DNA of 64,000 nucleotides from Flavobacterium sp. KMS (GCF_000813005.1 NZ_JSYP01000007.1:62001-126000); one strand, 5' to 3'. Positions 1 to 9,127 are shown, counted from the first letter of the stretch. Translations and numbers: made by a program. Notes: generated by a model from the sequence alone, not told the origin.

Positions 1-365
1 CCGTGAAGTGTTGTAATCATCGGGATATGAATCCCTTCATTTTTAAGCATTTGCTTCGCCATATAGCCTGCATACGCATGAGGAATTGCATAATGTACAT
101 GAAGCAATTCAATCTTATACAACTTTACCATATCTACCAATTTGCTTGACAAAGCCAACTCATACGGCTGGTAGTGAAACAAAGGATATTCAGGAACATT
201 TACTTCGTGATAATGTACATTAGGATTCAAAAGTGCCAACCGAACAGGCTGACTATAAGTTATAAAGTGAATTTCGTGACCACGTCTTGCTAATTCAAGA
301 CCGAGCTCTGTTGCTACAACCCCGCTCCCACCAAAAGTAGGATAACAAACTATTGCTATTTTCAT
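1..365 (-). CDS. bshA: N-acetyl-alpha-D-glucosaminyl L-malate synthase BshA (N-terminal part, cut by window edge)
   Basis: Reading the minus strand from the ATG at 363-365 gives about 121 residues beginning MKIAIVCYPTFGGSGVVATE, running off the start of the window without a stop. The early glycine-rich GGSG loop, the HEIHFIT strand and the HVHYAIPHA segment are typical of the N-terminal GT-B Rossmann domain of BshA. That enzyme transfers GlcNAc from UDP-GlcNAc to L-malate, the first step of bacillithiol synthesis in the cytoplasm. Only the N-terminal third is present, so the UDP-sugar-binding C-terminal domain cannot be checked. Family assignment is by recognition of the N-terminus. Confidence 0.9.
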   Translation of the reverse strand, partial: MKIAIVCYPTFGGSGVVATELGLELARRGHEIHFITYSQPVRLALLNPNVHYHEVNVPEYPLFHYQPYELALSSKLVDMVKLYKIELLHVHYAIPHAYAGYMAKQMLKNEGIHIPMITTLH

Positions 366-440
366 GTATTAATTTTAGTCTTACGAAAGTACTTAAAATT
401 AGTGTTGAATTGAAATTTTAGAATGTTAGATTTTTCAAAA

Positions 441-488
441 AAAGGTTCTGAGGTTCTGAGATACTAAGGTTCAAAGGGACAAAGGTTT
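441..488 (+). repeat. Degenerate 8-bp tandem repeat array (copy 1 of 4)
   Basis: Six consecutive 8-bp units can be read: aaaggttc, tgaggttc, tgagatac, taaggttc, aaagggac, aaaggttt. The shared unit is approximately wrAGGTTC. Three further arrays of the same unit occur at 1780-1847, 62395-62450 and 62971-63018. It lies between bshA and the next gene and has no coding sense. Confidence 0.75.
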
Positions 489-654
489 TCCGTAGAGGCT
501 CTCAGCAGTACGTCTATCTCACAGAGTTGCAAAAGAACAAAGACAACGTTGCTACATAAACTAACCACATCGTAACCGCAAACTTATCCTCCTGACGCAG
601 GAAGGATCTCTGCTAGACAACGACCTTTGTCAAAATTTTGAACTTTGACAAAGA
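489..654. other. Intergenic stretch with a decayed dispersed repeat and a short palindrome
   Basis: No gene is visible. Around 590-622 the string cctgacgcaggaaggatctc resembles one arm of the palindromic element at 55729-55819 (shared core gacgcagg). A perfect 10-bp inverted repeat, CTTTGTCAAA (625-634) and TTTGACAAAG (644-653), sits directly downstream of the stop codon of the minus-strand gene at 655. It could stall transcription but lacks a clear U tract. Confidence 0.5.
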
Positions 655-1101
655 TTATTCAAAAATTCGATTATTAAAATTCGGTATTTTTTCAGCACTA
701 TTAAACTCCCAACTACCGTAAACGAAGTCTTCTAATTGCTGCAGTAACTGTTTATCAATTATAATTTCTGTTGTTTCTAAAAAAGCCAAAATACCCGTAT
801 ACCCAATAATCGTAGGGTTTGTATCTGTAACTGGTTTACCAACTACTGCATTTATAGTAATTTTCCAGAACTCAGAACTACAAGAAAGAGCGAACTCCAA
901 ACCTGCTATTAATCCTTTCTTCCAAGTTTCCATTCCTTCACGCCCCACATCTATTGAATGATTACTATATCCAATTCCAGAGTAATTTTCTATAATTTGG
1001 TTTTTAATCTCATCTTTTTCAATACTTAAGTTAACTATTGCAAAATATGGTCTACCATTTTTATATTTCATCCAACGATAATCTAAGCCTTGATTTTTCA
1101 T
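655..1101 (-). CDS. Hypothetical protein, 148 aa
   Basis: I do not recognise a family. The 148-residue product has no signal peptide or membrane segment. It is mildly acidic and looks like a compact soluble protein. There is a hydrophobic strand around residues 84-88 (ITINA) and a helix near the C-terminus (QLLQQLEDFVYGSW). The start ATG at 1101 is preceded by an A-rich leader. Its immediate downstream side carries a 10-bp palindrome and then an 8-bp repeat array, so it is probably a single-gene unit. Confidence 0.65.
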   Translation of the reverse strand: MKNQGLDYRWMKYKNGRPYFAIVNLSIEKDEIKNQIIENYSGIGYSNHSIDVGREGMETWKKGLIAGLEFALSCSSEFWKITINAVVGKPVTDTNPTIIGYTGILAFLETTEIIIDKQLLQQLEDFVYGSWEFNSAEKIPNFNNRIFE

Positions 1102-1191
1102 TTATAATTGAGTCAATTTTACGATTACACTAAATTTTATTTATAAAGTCTAATTATTACAGACAAAGAAAGTCTAGTTTCATTTTATCTC

Positions 1192-1227
1192 AAAAAAAAA
1201 GGCATAAAATCTAAATTTTATGCCTTT
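1192..1227 (-). terminator. Rho-independent terminator downstream of the 1251-1733 gene
   Basis: Perfect hairpin with arms AAAGGCATAAAAT (1198-1210) and ATTTTATGCCTTT (1215-1227) and a 4-nt loop. On the minus strand it is followed by a run of nine T (plus-strand A run 1192-1200), as expected for termination of the minus-strand gene that ends at 1251. Confidence 0.8.
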
Positions 1228-1250
1228 TGTAATTTATCTATAATAAAGAT

Positions 1251-1733
1251 TTAAAAGAATCTACTATGCCAGCTATCTGCTGCTGGAACTTCCCACGATT
1301 CATTAAATTCTTCAATATTGTTTACCAAATTATTAAAAACGATAGTGTTTTCAGTAACTGCTTTGTCTTTCACCATTTTCTTAAAATCAATCAATGGCTT
1401 GTGAGCAATATGTTCTCCTAATTTAAAAGTAACATTCATCTTATCTAGCAAGTCTACATTGTATTTTTTCTCAAGACTTTGGATAAACTCTACCGATGAA
1501 TCGATAGAACATCCTGTTGCAGCTTGTACATCTTGATCTACAGCAATAATTATAAATCGGTTGTACTTAAGCAAGTATGATGATTCTAAACTAGTTCCGT
1601 GTGCTGCCCAAGATTCAAGGAAACCTTGTAAAGCAGTTTCGATTTCAGAAAATTCTTCGTCCGAGAACTTTCTATTGGATTGATAAATCCAAATCTTTGA
1701 TTCTCCAGGTAAATTTTCAAAAGGAATATACAT
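1251..1733 (-). CDS. Conserved Bacteroidota protein, 160 aa (often labelled 'ABC transporter ATPase')
   Basis: The product starts MYIPFENLPGESKIWIYQSN and closely matches a small protein family that I recall from Flavobacteriia. Databases commonly label that family 'ABC transporter ATPase', but it has no Walker A, signature or Walker B motif, so the label is not supported by the sequence. A central hydrophobic strand (RFIIIAVDQDVQAATGCSID) is the most conserved-looking part. No signal peptide is seen. It is followed by a strong hairpin terminator and preceded by an 8-bp repeat array and the Fe-S protein gene. Function unknown. Confidence 0.8.
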   Translation of the reverse strand: MYIPFENLPGESKIWIYQSNRKFSDEEFSEIETALQGFLESWAAHGTSLESSYLLKYNRFIIIAVDQDVQAATGCSIDSSVEFIQSLEKKYNVDLLDKMNVTFKLGEHIAHKPLIDFKKMVKDKAVTENTIVFNNLVNNIEEFNESWEVPAADSWHSRFF

Positions 1734-1779
1734 TTTTTTTTATTTTAGATTTTAAACAGTTAAAAGTTTCATGTTAAAA

Positions 1780-1847
1780 GTTCAAAACCTTAGAACTTCA
1801 GAACCTTTGCAACTTTGAACCTTTTTTTAAACTTTGAACCTTTCCTA
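1780..1847 (-). repeat. Degenerate 8-bp tandem repeat array (copy 2 of 4)
   Basis: Read on the plus strand the units are ccttagaa, cttcagaa, cctttgca, actttgaa, then a looser stretch ending tgaacctttcc. On the minus strand this is the same wrAGGTTC-type octamer seen at 441-488. The array begins within a few bases of the stop codon (1850-1852) of the minus-strand Fe-S protein gene. Confidence 0.7.
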
Positions 1848-1849
1848 AA

Positions 1850-2641
1850 CTACAAATCCTGTGCATTAGCGATTAACTCGGCAATGTCCATTACTTTAGT
1901 TTCAGCTTCTTTTTCTTTATTTTTGATACCATCCGTTAGCATTGTATTACAAAACGGACAAGCAGCAGCAATAATATCTGGTTTTACTTCCAGAGCATCT
2001 TCAGTACGTAATACGTTTACTTCTTTGTTTCCTGGCTCTGCATCTTTAAACATTTGCGCTCCACCAGCTCCACAACATAATCCGTTTGCTTTAGAGCGTT
2101 TCATTTCGACCAACTCAATATCAAGTTTCTCAATTAATTCTCTTGGTGCTTCGTATATTTTATTAGCTCGTCCTAAATAACATGGATCATGAAACGTAAT
2201 ACGTTTTCCTTTAAACTGTCCGCCTTCAATGGTTAATCTACCATCATCCAGCAATGATTTTAAGAATTCTGTATGGTGTACAACTTCATATTTTCCACCA
2301 AGTTCAGGATACTCATTTTTTATTGTATTGAAACAATGCGGACAAGCGGTAACTATTTTTTTTGCTTCATAAGCATTCAGAACTTCGATATTCATCATAG
2401 CTTGCATCTGAAACAAAAACTCATTTCCAGCACGTTTTGCAGGATCTCCAGTACAACTTTCTTCTGTACCAAGAACCGCAAAAGAAACATCTGCACGATT
2501 TAATATTCGTACAAAGGCTTTTGTGATTTTTTTTGCTCTATCATCAAAACTTCCTGCACAACCTACCCAGAATAAAACTTCTGGTTGTTTTCCTTGGGCT
2601 AGCATTTCTGCCATTGTTGGCACAACTAAACTTTCTGACAT
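1850..2641 (-). CDS. (Fe-S)-binding protein with two cysteine-rich CCG domains (HdrB/GlcF-like)
   Basis: The 263-residue protein carries the two CCG-type modules found in heterodisulfide reductase subunit B, glycolate oxidase GlcF and LutA/LutE relatives. The first contains WVGCAGSFDDR and CPHCFNTIKNEYP. The second contains HDPCYLGR, GLCCGAGGAQMF and ACPFCNTML. Such domains bind an unusual [4Fe-4S] cluster and pass electrons to a disulfide or quinone partner. There is no signal peptide, so it is cytoplasmic. The neighbour upstream (2781-4115) supplies a membrane anchor and ferredoxin-type clusters, so the two probably form one electron-transfer complex. The physiological electron donor and acceptor cannot be told from sequence. 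Confidence 0.85.
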   Translation of the reverse strand: MSESLVVPTMAEMLAQGKQPEVLFWVGCAGSFDDRAKKITKAFVRILNRADVSFAVLGTEESCTGDPAKRAGNEFLFQMQAMMNIEVLNAYEAKKIVTACPHCFNTIKNEYPELGGKYEVVHHTEFLKSLLDDGRLTIEGGQFKGKRITFHDPCYLGRANKIYEAPRELIEKLDIELVEMKRSKANGLCCGAGGAQMFKDAEPGNKEVNVLRTEDALEVKPDIIAAACPFCNTMLTDGIKNKEKEAETKVMDIAELIANAQDL

Positions 2642-2780
2642 GTTCTTTTTTTGTTTAATCGGTTAATCGTTAAGTGGGCAATCGTTATAAAACAAATCTA
2701 CCTTCAAACTTTCACTAAAAACCGAAAAATTATTTTATTCTATTAATTAAACGAATTACCGATTAACCAATTAAACTTTT

Positions 2781-4115
2781 TTAATTTTCGTTTTTCCAGT
2801 TCAATCTATCTTGCTGATTGTACTGCCATGGTGCTCCATTATTTTCAATATTCGTCATCATGGCGTTTAAAGGCATTGGCGCAGCACTTTGCTCCATAAC
2901 CAGGTAACGACGCATATCCATAATAATAGATAACGGACTAATATTTACAGGACACTCTTCTACACATGCATTACATGATGTACAAGCCCATAATTCTTCC
3001 GGAGTGATATAATCATTTAATAAAGACTTATTATCTGGAACAAAAACTCCTTTATTAGCATCTATATTTTTTCCTACTTCTTCTAATCTATCTCTTGTAT
3101 CCATCATAATTTTACGAGGAGACAATTTTTTTCCAGTTTGATTTGCAGGACAAGATGAAGTACAACGACCACATTCTGTACACGTATAAGCATTTAATAA
3201 CTGAACCCAGTTTAAATCCTGAACATCACTTGCACCAAATTTAGCTGGTGCAGCATTTTCATCTGCCGGAGGTGCCGCTGCAAATGGATCAGCGTTAGGA
3301 TCCATCATTAATTTAACCTCTTTTGTAACCGATTCTAAATTATCAAATTGTCCTTCTGGTTTCAAATTAGCAAAATACGTATTTGGGAAAGCCAATAAAA
3401 TGTGTAAATGTTTAGAGAAGTACAAGTAGTTCATAAAAATTAAGATACCTATAATATGCAACCACCAAAATACTTCAAACAACAATACAACCAATTCGTT
3501 TGACAATCCGTTAAACATTGGTGCTATAAACTGACTCACAGGAAAACTTCCTGCTTTATGAAAAACTCCTCCAGGAACATTTTGCAAATGAAAGTCAGAA
3601 GCATTCATCAATAAAAACAATACCATCAATACAACCTCAAAATACAAGATGTAATTTGCATCATTTTTAGGAAACCCGTTTAAATCTGGATTAATAAATC
3701 GCTTTAGTCGAACAATATTTCTTCTTATCCAGAAAACTGATACTGCAACCAGAACTAATAATGCTAATATTTCAAAAGAAGCTATCAATACATCATATAC
3801 TGGTCCTAAATATGGCGCAAATACTCTGTGCGTACCAAATAAACCATCAATAATGATTTCGAGTAATTCAATATTTATAATTATAAAACCAACATAAACA
3901 ACAATATGCAATACTCCTGCTATTGGTCTTTTTACCATTTTAGACTGACCAAGGGCAATCATAGCCATGTTTGTCCAACGTGCTTTTGGATTGTCTTTAC
4001 GATCTACATCTACTCCAAGCTTTATGTTTCGGATGATTTTTTTTACGCTAGACGCAAAAAAACCAAAACCAATTATAAGAAGAATGGCAAATAAAATATT
4101 ATCTAAATAACTCAT
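2781..4115 (-). CDS. Membrane-anchored 2x[4Fe-4S] ferredoxin protein (HdrC/HdrE-like)
   Basis: The N-terminal ~250 residues hold several hydrophobic segments (for example ILFAILLIIGFGFF near residue 8 and a cluster at 60-240), as in nitrate reductase gamma or HdrE cytochrome-like anchors. The C-terminal part has two ferredoxin motifs with cysteines at 312, 315, 318, 322 and at 378, 381, 384, 388. An Ala/Pro-rich linker around residues 277-290 separates the halves. It lies 9 bp from the mlaD-like gene upstream and ahead of the CCG protein, on the same strand. It is probably a quinone-linked electron carrier at the inner membrane. The substrate is unknown. Confidence 0.85.
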   Translation of the reverse strand: MSYLDNILFAILLIIGFGFFASSVKKIIRNIKLGVDVDRKDNPKARWTNMAMIALGQSKMVKRPIAGVLHIVVYVGFIIINIELLEIIIDGLFGTHRVFAPYLGPVYDVLIASFEILALLVLVAVSVFWIRRNIVRLKRFINPDLNGFPKNDANYILYFEVVLMVLFLLMNASDFHLQNVPGGVFHKAGSFPVSQFIAPMFNGLSNELVVLLFEVFWWLHIIGILIFMNYLYFSKHLHILLAFPNTYFANLKPEGQFDNLESVTKEVKLMMDPNADPFAAAPPADENAAPAKFGASDVQDLNWVQLLNAYTCTECGRCTSSCPANQTGKKLSPRKIMMDTRDRLEEVGKNIDANKGVFVPDNKSLLNDYITPEELWACTSCNACVEECPVNISPLSIIMDMRRYLVMEQSAAPMPLNAMMTNIENNGAPWQYNQQDRLNWKNEN

Positions 4116-4124
4116 ATCTTAAGC

Positions 4125-5084
4125 TTATTTTTTAGAAATCGAATCGTTTACTGGTGCTACGTATGGTTTGTTTTTCTTACCAAAAAGAGAAACATTTACA
4201 TAACGTGTTGGCGACAAACGCACATCTTGCAACAACAACTCTAACTCTTTAGAAGTTGCTTGTAGGTTATTATAAAGCGCTTCGTCTTTTAGTAATTTAC
4301 CCATTGTACCTTTACCTGAATTTAATCCATTCATTATACCATCAACTTTAGCCAATGTTTGGTTTAAATTTCTAACCGTTTTTCCTAGATCTGCTTTATT
4401 TAATGAATCTGATATTTTAGAAAAATTCCCAGAAACTTTATTAAAGTCAGTTACAATACCGTGAATTTGGTTTTTGTTATTATCTAAGATTGAATTTACA
4501 CTAGCTGAAGCTTTATGAAATTGAGCCATAGTTTCGCTTAATTCTGCCAAAGTCTTTTTTAAATCTTCTTGCCCTTTTTGATCAAGAATATTGTTTAATC
4601 CAGAAACTAGTTTATCTATATTAACTAACATCTTCTCTACTTTATCCTGAACCGGAGCTAATTTATCTGCCAAACCTGCTGTTAAACCAAGTTTAGTAGT
4701 TCCTTTTAACATTTGCCCGTCTTCTGCTGGTTCTTTATCATTAAAGTTTGGAATGATTGAAATTTGTTTTCCTCCAATAAATCCAGGCTCATATATAGAT
4801 GCAGTACTAGATTTAGAGATTGGAAAATCAGTTTTTAACTGTAATTCCACTAATAATTTTCCTGTAGCTTCGTTAATTTTTATACCGTTGATTTTTCCAA
4901 TTGCTAAACCATTTAGAGTAACAGGTGCAGATGTAGCTAATCCTTCCACATTGTCATATTCAACATAAAATGTTTTGTAGTTTGTAAAGAGGTCTTTGCC
5001 TTTTAGAAAGCTGTACCCCCAAATAAATAATAAAATTGATGCGATGACTAAAATAGCCGTTTTAATTTCTCTTGTTAGTTTCAA
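4125..5084 (-). CDS. MlaD family protein (MCE domain)
   Basis: A 319-residue protein with one N-terminal transmembrane helix (residues ~9-28, ILVIASILLFIWGYSFLKG) followed by an MCE domain containing VEGLATSAPVTLNGLAIGKI. A long helical region (residues ~140-290) has coiled-coil-like Leu/Lys spacing. MCE proteins bind and shuttle lipids between inner and outer membranes. In Bacteroidota they often occur without the rest of the mla operon, as here. The gene runs on from the amidase (5136-6290) with a 51-bp gap and is 9 bp ahead of the ferredoxin protein, so co-transcription is likely. Confidence 0.85.
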   Translation of the reverse strand: MKLTREIKTAILVIASILLFIWGYSFLKGKDLFTNYKTFYVEYDNVEGLATSAPVTLNGLAIGKINGIKINEATGKLLVELQLKTDFPISKSSTASIYEPGFIGGKQISIIPNFNDKEPAEDGQMLKGTTKLGLTAGLADKLAPVQDKVEKMLVNIDKLVSGLNNILDQKGQEDLKKTLAELSETMAQFHKASASVNSILDNNKNQIHGIVTDFNKVSGNFSKISDSLNKADLGKTVRNLNQTLAKVDGIMNGLNSGKGTMGKLLKDEALYNNLQATSKELELLLQDVRLSPTRYVNVSLFGKKNKPYVAPVNDSISKK

Positions 5085-5135
5085 AATTGTAAGTGTTTGT
5101 ACAAATTTAATATAAAAATATTGAACTTGTAATTA

Positions 5136-6290
5136 TTATTTAAGCGAGTCTTGGATACTAATTTTTTCTCCATTTTTAAATGCAATCAAAAAAGCAGAGT
5201 CAAACCCCTTATCTTTTGCTTCTTGCAAATATTTTTTTGCTTGATTATAATCCGCTGTTTGCTGGTAGGTGTATTTATAAACATTATTCTCATATACTAC
5301 AGAAACTCCAGATAATCCCTTAAAGTTAGATGGCGCCAATGGAGTCTTTTTTATACTAGCCAAAAGTTGTACCTTATATATAGAACCTGTTAAATTAGGT
5401 TTTACTGTATTTTTTTGAGCTGGCGCAGTATTTACATTTCTTACAGGTGTAGAATCTTTAACTGCATTTTCTATCATCTTAGTAGATGGTTTTTCATCAA
5501 CAGCATCGGCAGAACCAGTACCGAAATATTCTTTTTTATAACTGATAATAGCATCAGCAATTGCTTTTGCATATTCGTTTTGTCCAGCATCCGAATTTAA
5601 AATATCTCCTTCTGTAGGATTAGAAATAAAACCTGTTTCTACCAAAACTCTTGGCATATATGCTTTATGAAGTACCATAAAAGGAGCTTGTTTTACTCCT
5701 CCATGACGCAATTTTTTCCCGAGAATATCAAAACCTTCTTCTATTTTACTTGCTAATGCAATACTATAATCTAAATATTCTTCTTGCATTAAAGTCATTC
5801 CGATCATAGATTCTGGCGAATTAGGATCAAAACCTTCGTATTTACGTTTGTAATCTTTCTCTAAGGTAATAACGGAGTTCTCTTTTTTTGCCGCTTCAAG
5901 ATTCGAAGCAATTTTATTCATACCCATAACATAGGTTTCTGTACCAAATGCAGCAGTATTTTTATTTGCATTACAATGTATAGACACAAAAATATTAGAA
6001 TTTGCTCTATTAGCAATATTGGCTCTTTCGACCAAATCTATAAAAACATCCGTCTTACGAGTATAAATAACATCAACATTCGGATAAGACTCTAGTAATT
6101 TACCTACTTTTAAAACTATAGCCAAAGCAATATTTTTTTCAATTCTTCCGCTATAAACCGCTCCAAAGTCATGATCTCCGTGACCCGCATCCAGTGTTAC
6201 TTTAAACACATTGGACTGACTATAAGCAGAAATCGATATTATAGTTAGAAATAAACTAAATATTACCCTAATTTTGCTAAATATATTCAT
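5136..6290 (-). CDS. N-acetylmuramoyl-L-alanine amidase (Amidase_3) with C-terminal SPOR-like domain
   Basis: A signal peptide covers residues 1-24 (cleavage near SAYSQ). The Amidase_3 zinc enzyme follows, with ligands H37 (DAGHGD), E51 (GRIEKN) and H105 (SIHCNA) and the catalytic glutamate E218 (LVETGFISN), all intact. After a Pro/Ala/Thr-rich linker, the last ~70 residues (YKVQLLASIKKT onward) look like a SPOR-type peptidoglycan-binding repeat. The enzyme cleaves the amide bond between MurNAc and the stem peptide in the periplasm, usually during cell separation. The gene is divergent from lptD, with both 5' ends within about 130 bp. Confidence 0.92.
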   Translation of the reverse strand: MNIFSKIRVIFSLFLTIISISAYSQSNVFKVTLDAGHGDHDFGAVYSGRIEKNIALAIVLKVGKLLESYPNVDVIYTRKTDVFIDLVERANIANRANSNIFVSIHCNANKNTAAFGTETYVMGMNKIASNLEAAKKENSVITLEKDYKRKYEGFDPNSPESMIGMTLMQEEYLDYSIALASKIEEGFDILGKKLRHGGVKQAPFMVLHKAYMPRVLVETGFISNPTEGDILNSDAGQNEYAKAIADAIISYKKEYFGTGSADAVDEKPSTKMIENAVKDSTPVRNVNTAPAQKNTVKPNLTGSIYKVQLLASIKKTPLAPSNFKGLSGVSVVYENNVYKYTYQQTADYNQAKKYLQEAKDKGFDSAFLIAFKNGEKISIQDSLK

Positions 6291-6371
6291 AAATTTAAAA
6301 GTTAATTTTAATAAAACACAACTGTTATAATTTTTTCAATTGATTATTTTTGACAAAAAATTATATGTAAG

Positions 6372-6403
6372 TTTGACATGTCAAAAAACAAGCCATATTT
6401 TTA
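6372..6403 (+). promoter_or_regulatory. Candidate Bacteroidota promoter for lptD
   Basis: TTTG at 6372-6375, a 20-bp spacer, then TATTTTTA at 6396-6403, close to the consensus TTTG-N19-TAnnTTTG (last base differs). Transcription would start near 6408, which favours the TTG codon at 6424 over the in-frame TTG at 6340 as the lptD start. Identified by eye only. Confidence 0.4.
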
Positions 6404-6423
6404 CAAAAATAGTATTTAAACCT

Positions 6424-9078
6424 TTGCATACAAACTTATTTAATATCGTTTTATTATCATTTTTCCTAACGCTAGGATGCGGTAATCTATATTCTCAAGA
6501 AACAAACAAAAAAAAGAAAGCTGCAAGCGCTAATAAACAGCCAGATAGCATCAAAACTGCAACTATTGATACCATAAAGGTAGATAGTATAAAACCCAAA
6601 AAAGCTTTTTTGGATGGCAAAGTAAAATACAAAGCCAAAGATTACGCAAAGATTGATCAAAAGCGTAAACTTATCACCTTATATAATGAAGCTGAATTAT
6701 ATTATCAAGATGTCGAACTAAAATCGGGTATCATTGTTTTGGATTATGAAAAGAATGAAGTTTATGCAGGTCGATTAAAAGATTCTGCTGGAGTTTATAC
6801 TCAATATCCAAATTTCAAACAAGGCGCAAGTGCTGTAGAACCCGATTCTATACGGTTTAACTTTAAAACTCAAAAAGCTTTAATTTGGAATTCGAGATCT
6901 GAACAAGGTGAATTTAGAATAAAAGCTGGTATCACGAAAAAAGAAAACGACTCTGTTTATTTCTTAAAAGGAGCTCGATTTACTACTGCAAAAGATGTAG
7001 ATAATCCTGAATACTATTTCCAAACCAATAAAGTTAAATTTATTCCTGGAAAAAAAGTAATTACTGGTTTAACCAATATGGTAATTGCCGATGTACCTAC
7101 TCCTATCGCCTTACCATTTGCCTATTTCCCGATGACAAACGAAAAAAGTGTTTCGGGTTTAATCCTACCAAGTTATAATGACTCTAACACTCGAGGATTC
7201 TCATTACAAAATGGAGGTTATTATTTTGCTTTAAGCGATAATTACGACTTAACAGTCCTGGGAGATTATTACACCAACGGAAGTTATGCCATGCGATTTG
7301 AGTCGGCATATGCAAAAAGATATAAATACAGAGGTAATATTAATGTTCGTTTTGAAAACCTGATATCTAGTGAAAGAGGATATCCAGATTACTCTAAACA
7401 AAACATCTACAACATTCAATGGTCACACTCTAAGGACACAAAAGCAAGTCCTAATTCAAGTTTCTCTGCTTCGGTGAATATGGGTAGTAGTAAATACTTT
7501 AAACAATCTATCAATCAGGCAAACATTGGGTCTAGCTTAAACAATACTTTAAGTTCATCTGTTTCTTACAGCAAAAACTTTAATACGTTACCACAAATAC
7601 GTACATCGATAACTGCCACGCACTCGCAAAATACGCAAACGGAAGTTATTAATATGACGTTACCAACACTAGAAGCAAGTGTAGACAGGATATATCCATT
7701 TGTTGGTAAAAATGGAGTTAAAAAAGGTTTTATCAAAAACATTAACTTTCAATATAACCTGAGCGGAAAAAATAGTATCGTAACAACCGATTCTCTATTT
7801 TTTAAACCTCAAATGTTTGATAATGCAAAAATTGGAGCTAAGCACAGCATTCCTATTAGTACCAACTTTAAAATATTTAAATATTTTAGTGCCAGTACAA
7901 CTGCCAATTATCAGGAAGTATGGCAAACAAAAACTGTCGAAAAACATTACGATACTGACCAAAGTAAAGTAGTAGAAAATGTTGTAAATGGTTTTGATGC
8001 CTATAGAACCTACTCTTTTAGTTCTAGTCTTGGTACAACAATATACGGTACTTTTAATTTTGGCGAGGACAAAAAGATAAAATCGATACGCCACGTAATG
8101 CGTCCGTCTGTTTCTTACGGATACACACCAAGTTTCGAGAAATATTACGATACTTATGCTACTGATGCTACTGGTACTATAACTAAAGAATATAGCCGTT
8201 TTGAGGGTGGTATTTTTGGTGCTCCGGGTAATGCTAATTCTAATATTATAGGATTTGATTTAAGCAATACTTTTGAAGCTAAAGTTACAGACAGAGACAG
8301 CACAAAAACAGAGCCTAAAAAAATAATGCTGCTTAACAATTTAAACTTCTCTACGAGTTATAATTTTAATGCCGATGGTATAAACTCATTTGCATGGCAA
8401 CCAGTTAGAGTTAGTGGAGGAACACAACTTTTTCAAGACAAAATGAATGTCAATTTTGGAGCTACTTTAAACCCATATGCAATTGACAATTCCGGGAGAC
8501 AAATAAATAAATTCAATATTGATAACGGAGGAAGTTTATTCCGAATGACGAGTGCCAATATGACTTTAAACTATTCTATCTCAAATAAGGACAAGGATAA
8601 AAAGAAGAAGGACGAGAACAAGCAAAGTGAGAGAAATGGTGGTCGTGAAGATGACTTGTTTGGAACAAATACCGACTTAAACGACCAACGTAAAAGTCAG
8701 TTTGATGGATCTGAAGAAGATGATAATGCAATAACTGAATTCTTTAATGCAAAACTTCCTTGGGATATGACACTTGCTTATTCCTTAACTTATGGAAATA
8801 CTGCCAGAGAAAATAAAATCATCGGAAACTCTATAATGATTTCTGCTAATATGGATATTACTCCTAAATGGAAAGGTGGTATATCTACAGGATATGATTT
8901 TGTACAAAAAGGAGTTACTTTTACCCAACTTCGTTTTGAAAGAGATTTATTAAGCTGGAGAATGGATTTTAACTGGACTCCTCTAGGCACAAATTCTAAC
9001 TGGAATTTCTTTATCGGAATAAAATCGGGTGTTCTTAGTGATATCAAATGGAACAAAAGAAGTACTAATAACAGATAA
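6424..9078 (+). CDS. lptD: LPS-assembly protein LptD homologue
   Basis: A long outer-membrane beta-barrel protein of about 884 residues from the chosen TTG. After an N-terminal signal sequence (FNIVLLSFFLTLG, cleavage near LYSQ) comes an OstA/LptA-like region (TLYNEAELYYQDVELKSGII). The C-terminal ~600 residues form amphipathic strands rich in Tyr/Asn/Ser, as in the LptD barrel that inserts lipopolysaccharide into the outer leaflet. A charged Lys/Asp/Glu linker lies around residues 745-780. No ATG exists near the N-terminus. The reading frame opens at a TTG at 6340, but the TTG at 6424 gives a normal signal peptide and fits the promoter at 6372-6403. The gene is divergent from the amidase gene. 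Confidence 0.85.
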   Translation: MHTNLFNIVLLSFFLTLGCGNLYSQETNKKKKAASANKQPDSIKTATIDTIKVDSIKPKKAFLDGKVKYKAKDYAKIDQKRKLITLYNEAELYYQDVELKSGIIVLDYEKNEVYAGRLKDSAGVYTQYPNFKQGASAVEPDSIRFNFKTQKALIWNSRSEQGEFRIKAGITKKENDSVYFLKGARFTTAKDVDNPEYYFQTNKVKFIPGKKVITGLTNMVIADVPTPIALPFAYFPMTNEKSVSGLILPSYNDSNTRGFSLQNGGYYFALSDNYDLTVLGDYYTNGSYAMRFESAYAKRYKYRGNINVRFENLISSERGYPDYSKQNIYNIQWSHSKDTKASPNSSFSASVNMGSSKYFKQSINQANIGSSLNNTLSSSVSYSKNFNTLPQIRTSITATHSQNTQTEVINMTLPTLEASVDRIYPFVGKNGVKKGFIKNINFQYNLSGKNSIVTTDSLFFKPQMFDNAKIGAKHSIPISTNFKIFKYFSASTTANYQEVWQTKTVEKHYDTDQSKVVENVVNGFDAYRTYSFSSSLGTTIYGTFNFGEDKKIKSIRHVMRPSVSYGYTPSFEKYYDTYATDATGTITKEYSRFEGGIFGAPGNANSNIIGFDLSNTFEAKVTDRDSTKTEPKKIMLLNNLNFSTSYNFNADGINSFAWQPVRVSGGTQLFQDKMNVNFGATLNPYAIDNSGRQINKFNIDNGGSLFRMTSANMTLNYSISNKDKDKKKKDENKQSERNGGREDDLFGTNTDLNDQRKSQFDGSEEDDNAITEFFNAKLPWDMTLAYSLTYGNTARENKIIGNSIMISANMDITPKWKGGISTGYDFVQKGVTFTQLRFERDLLSWRMDFNWTPLGTNSNWNFFIGIKSGVLSDIKWNKRSTNNR

Positions 9079-9127
9079 TATTATCTTGTTACAAACAAAA
9101 ATACATTTAATTTAAATTGAGATAATC

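Noticed and set aside
441..488. CRISPR array
   Set aside because: The 8-bp units have no spacers and are degenerate; no cas genes are present in the window.
1815..2180. 121-codon plus-strand frame opposite the Fe-S protein gene
   Set aside because: Lies antisense to a clear gene with conserved cysteine motifs and has no homology signal; a shadow frame.
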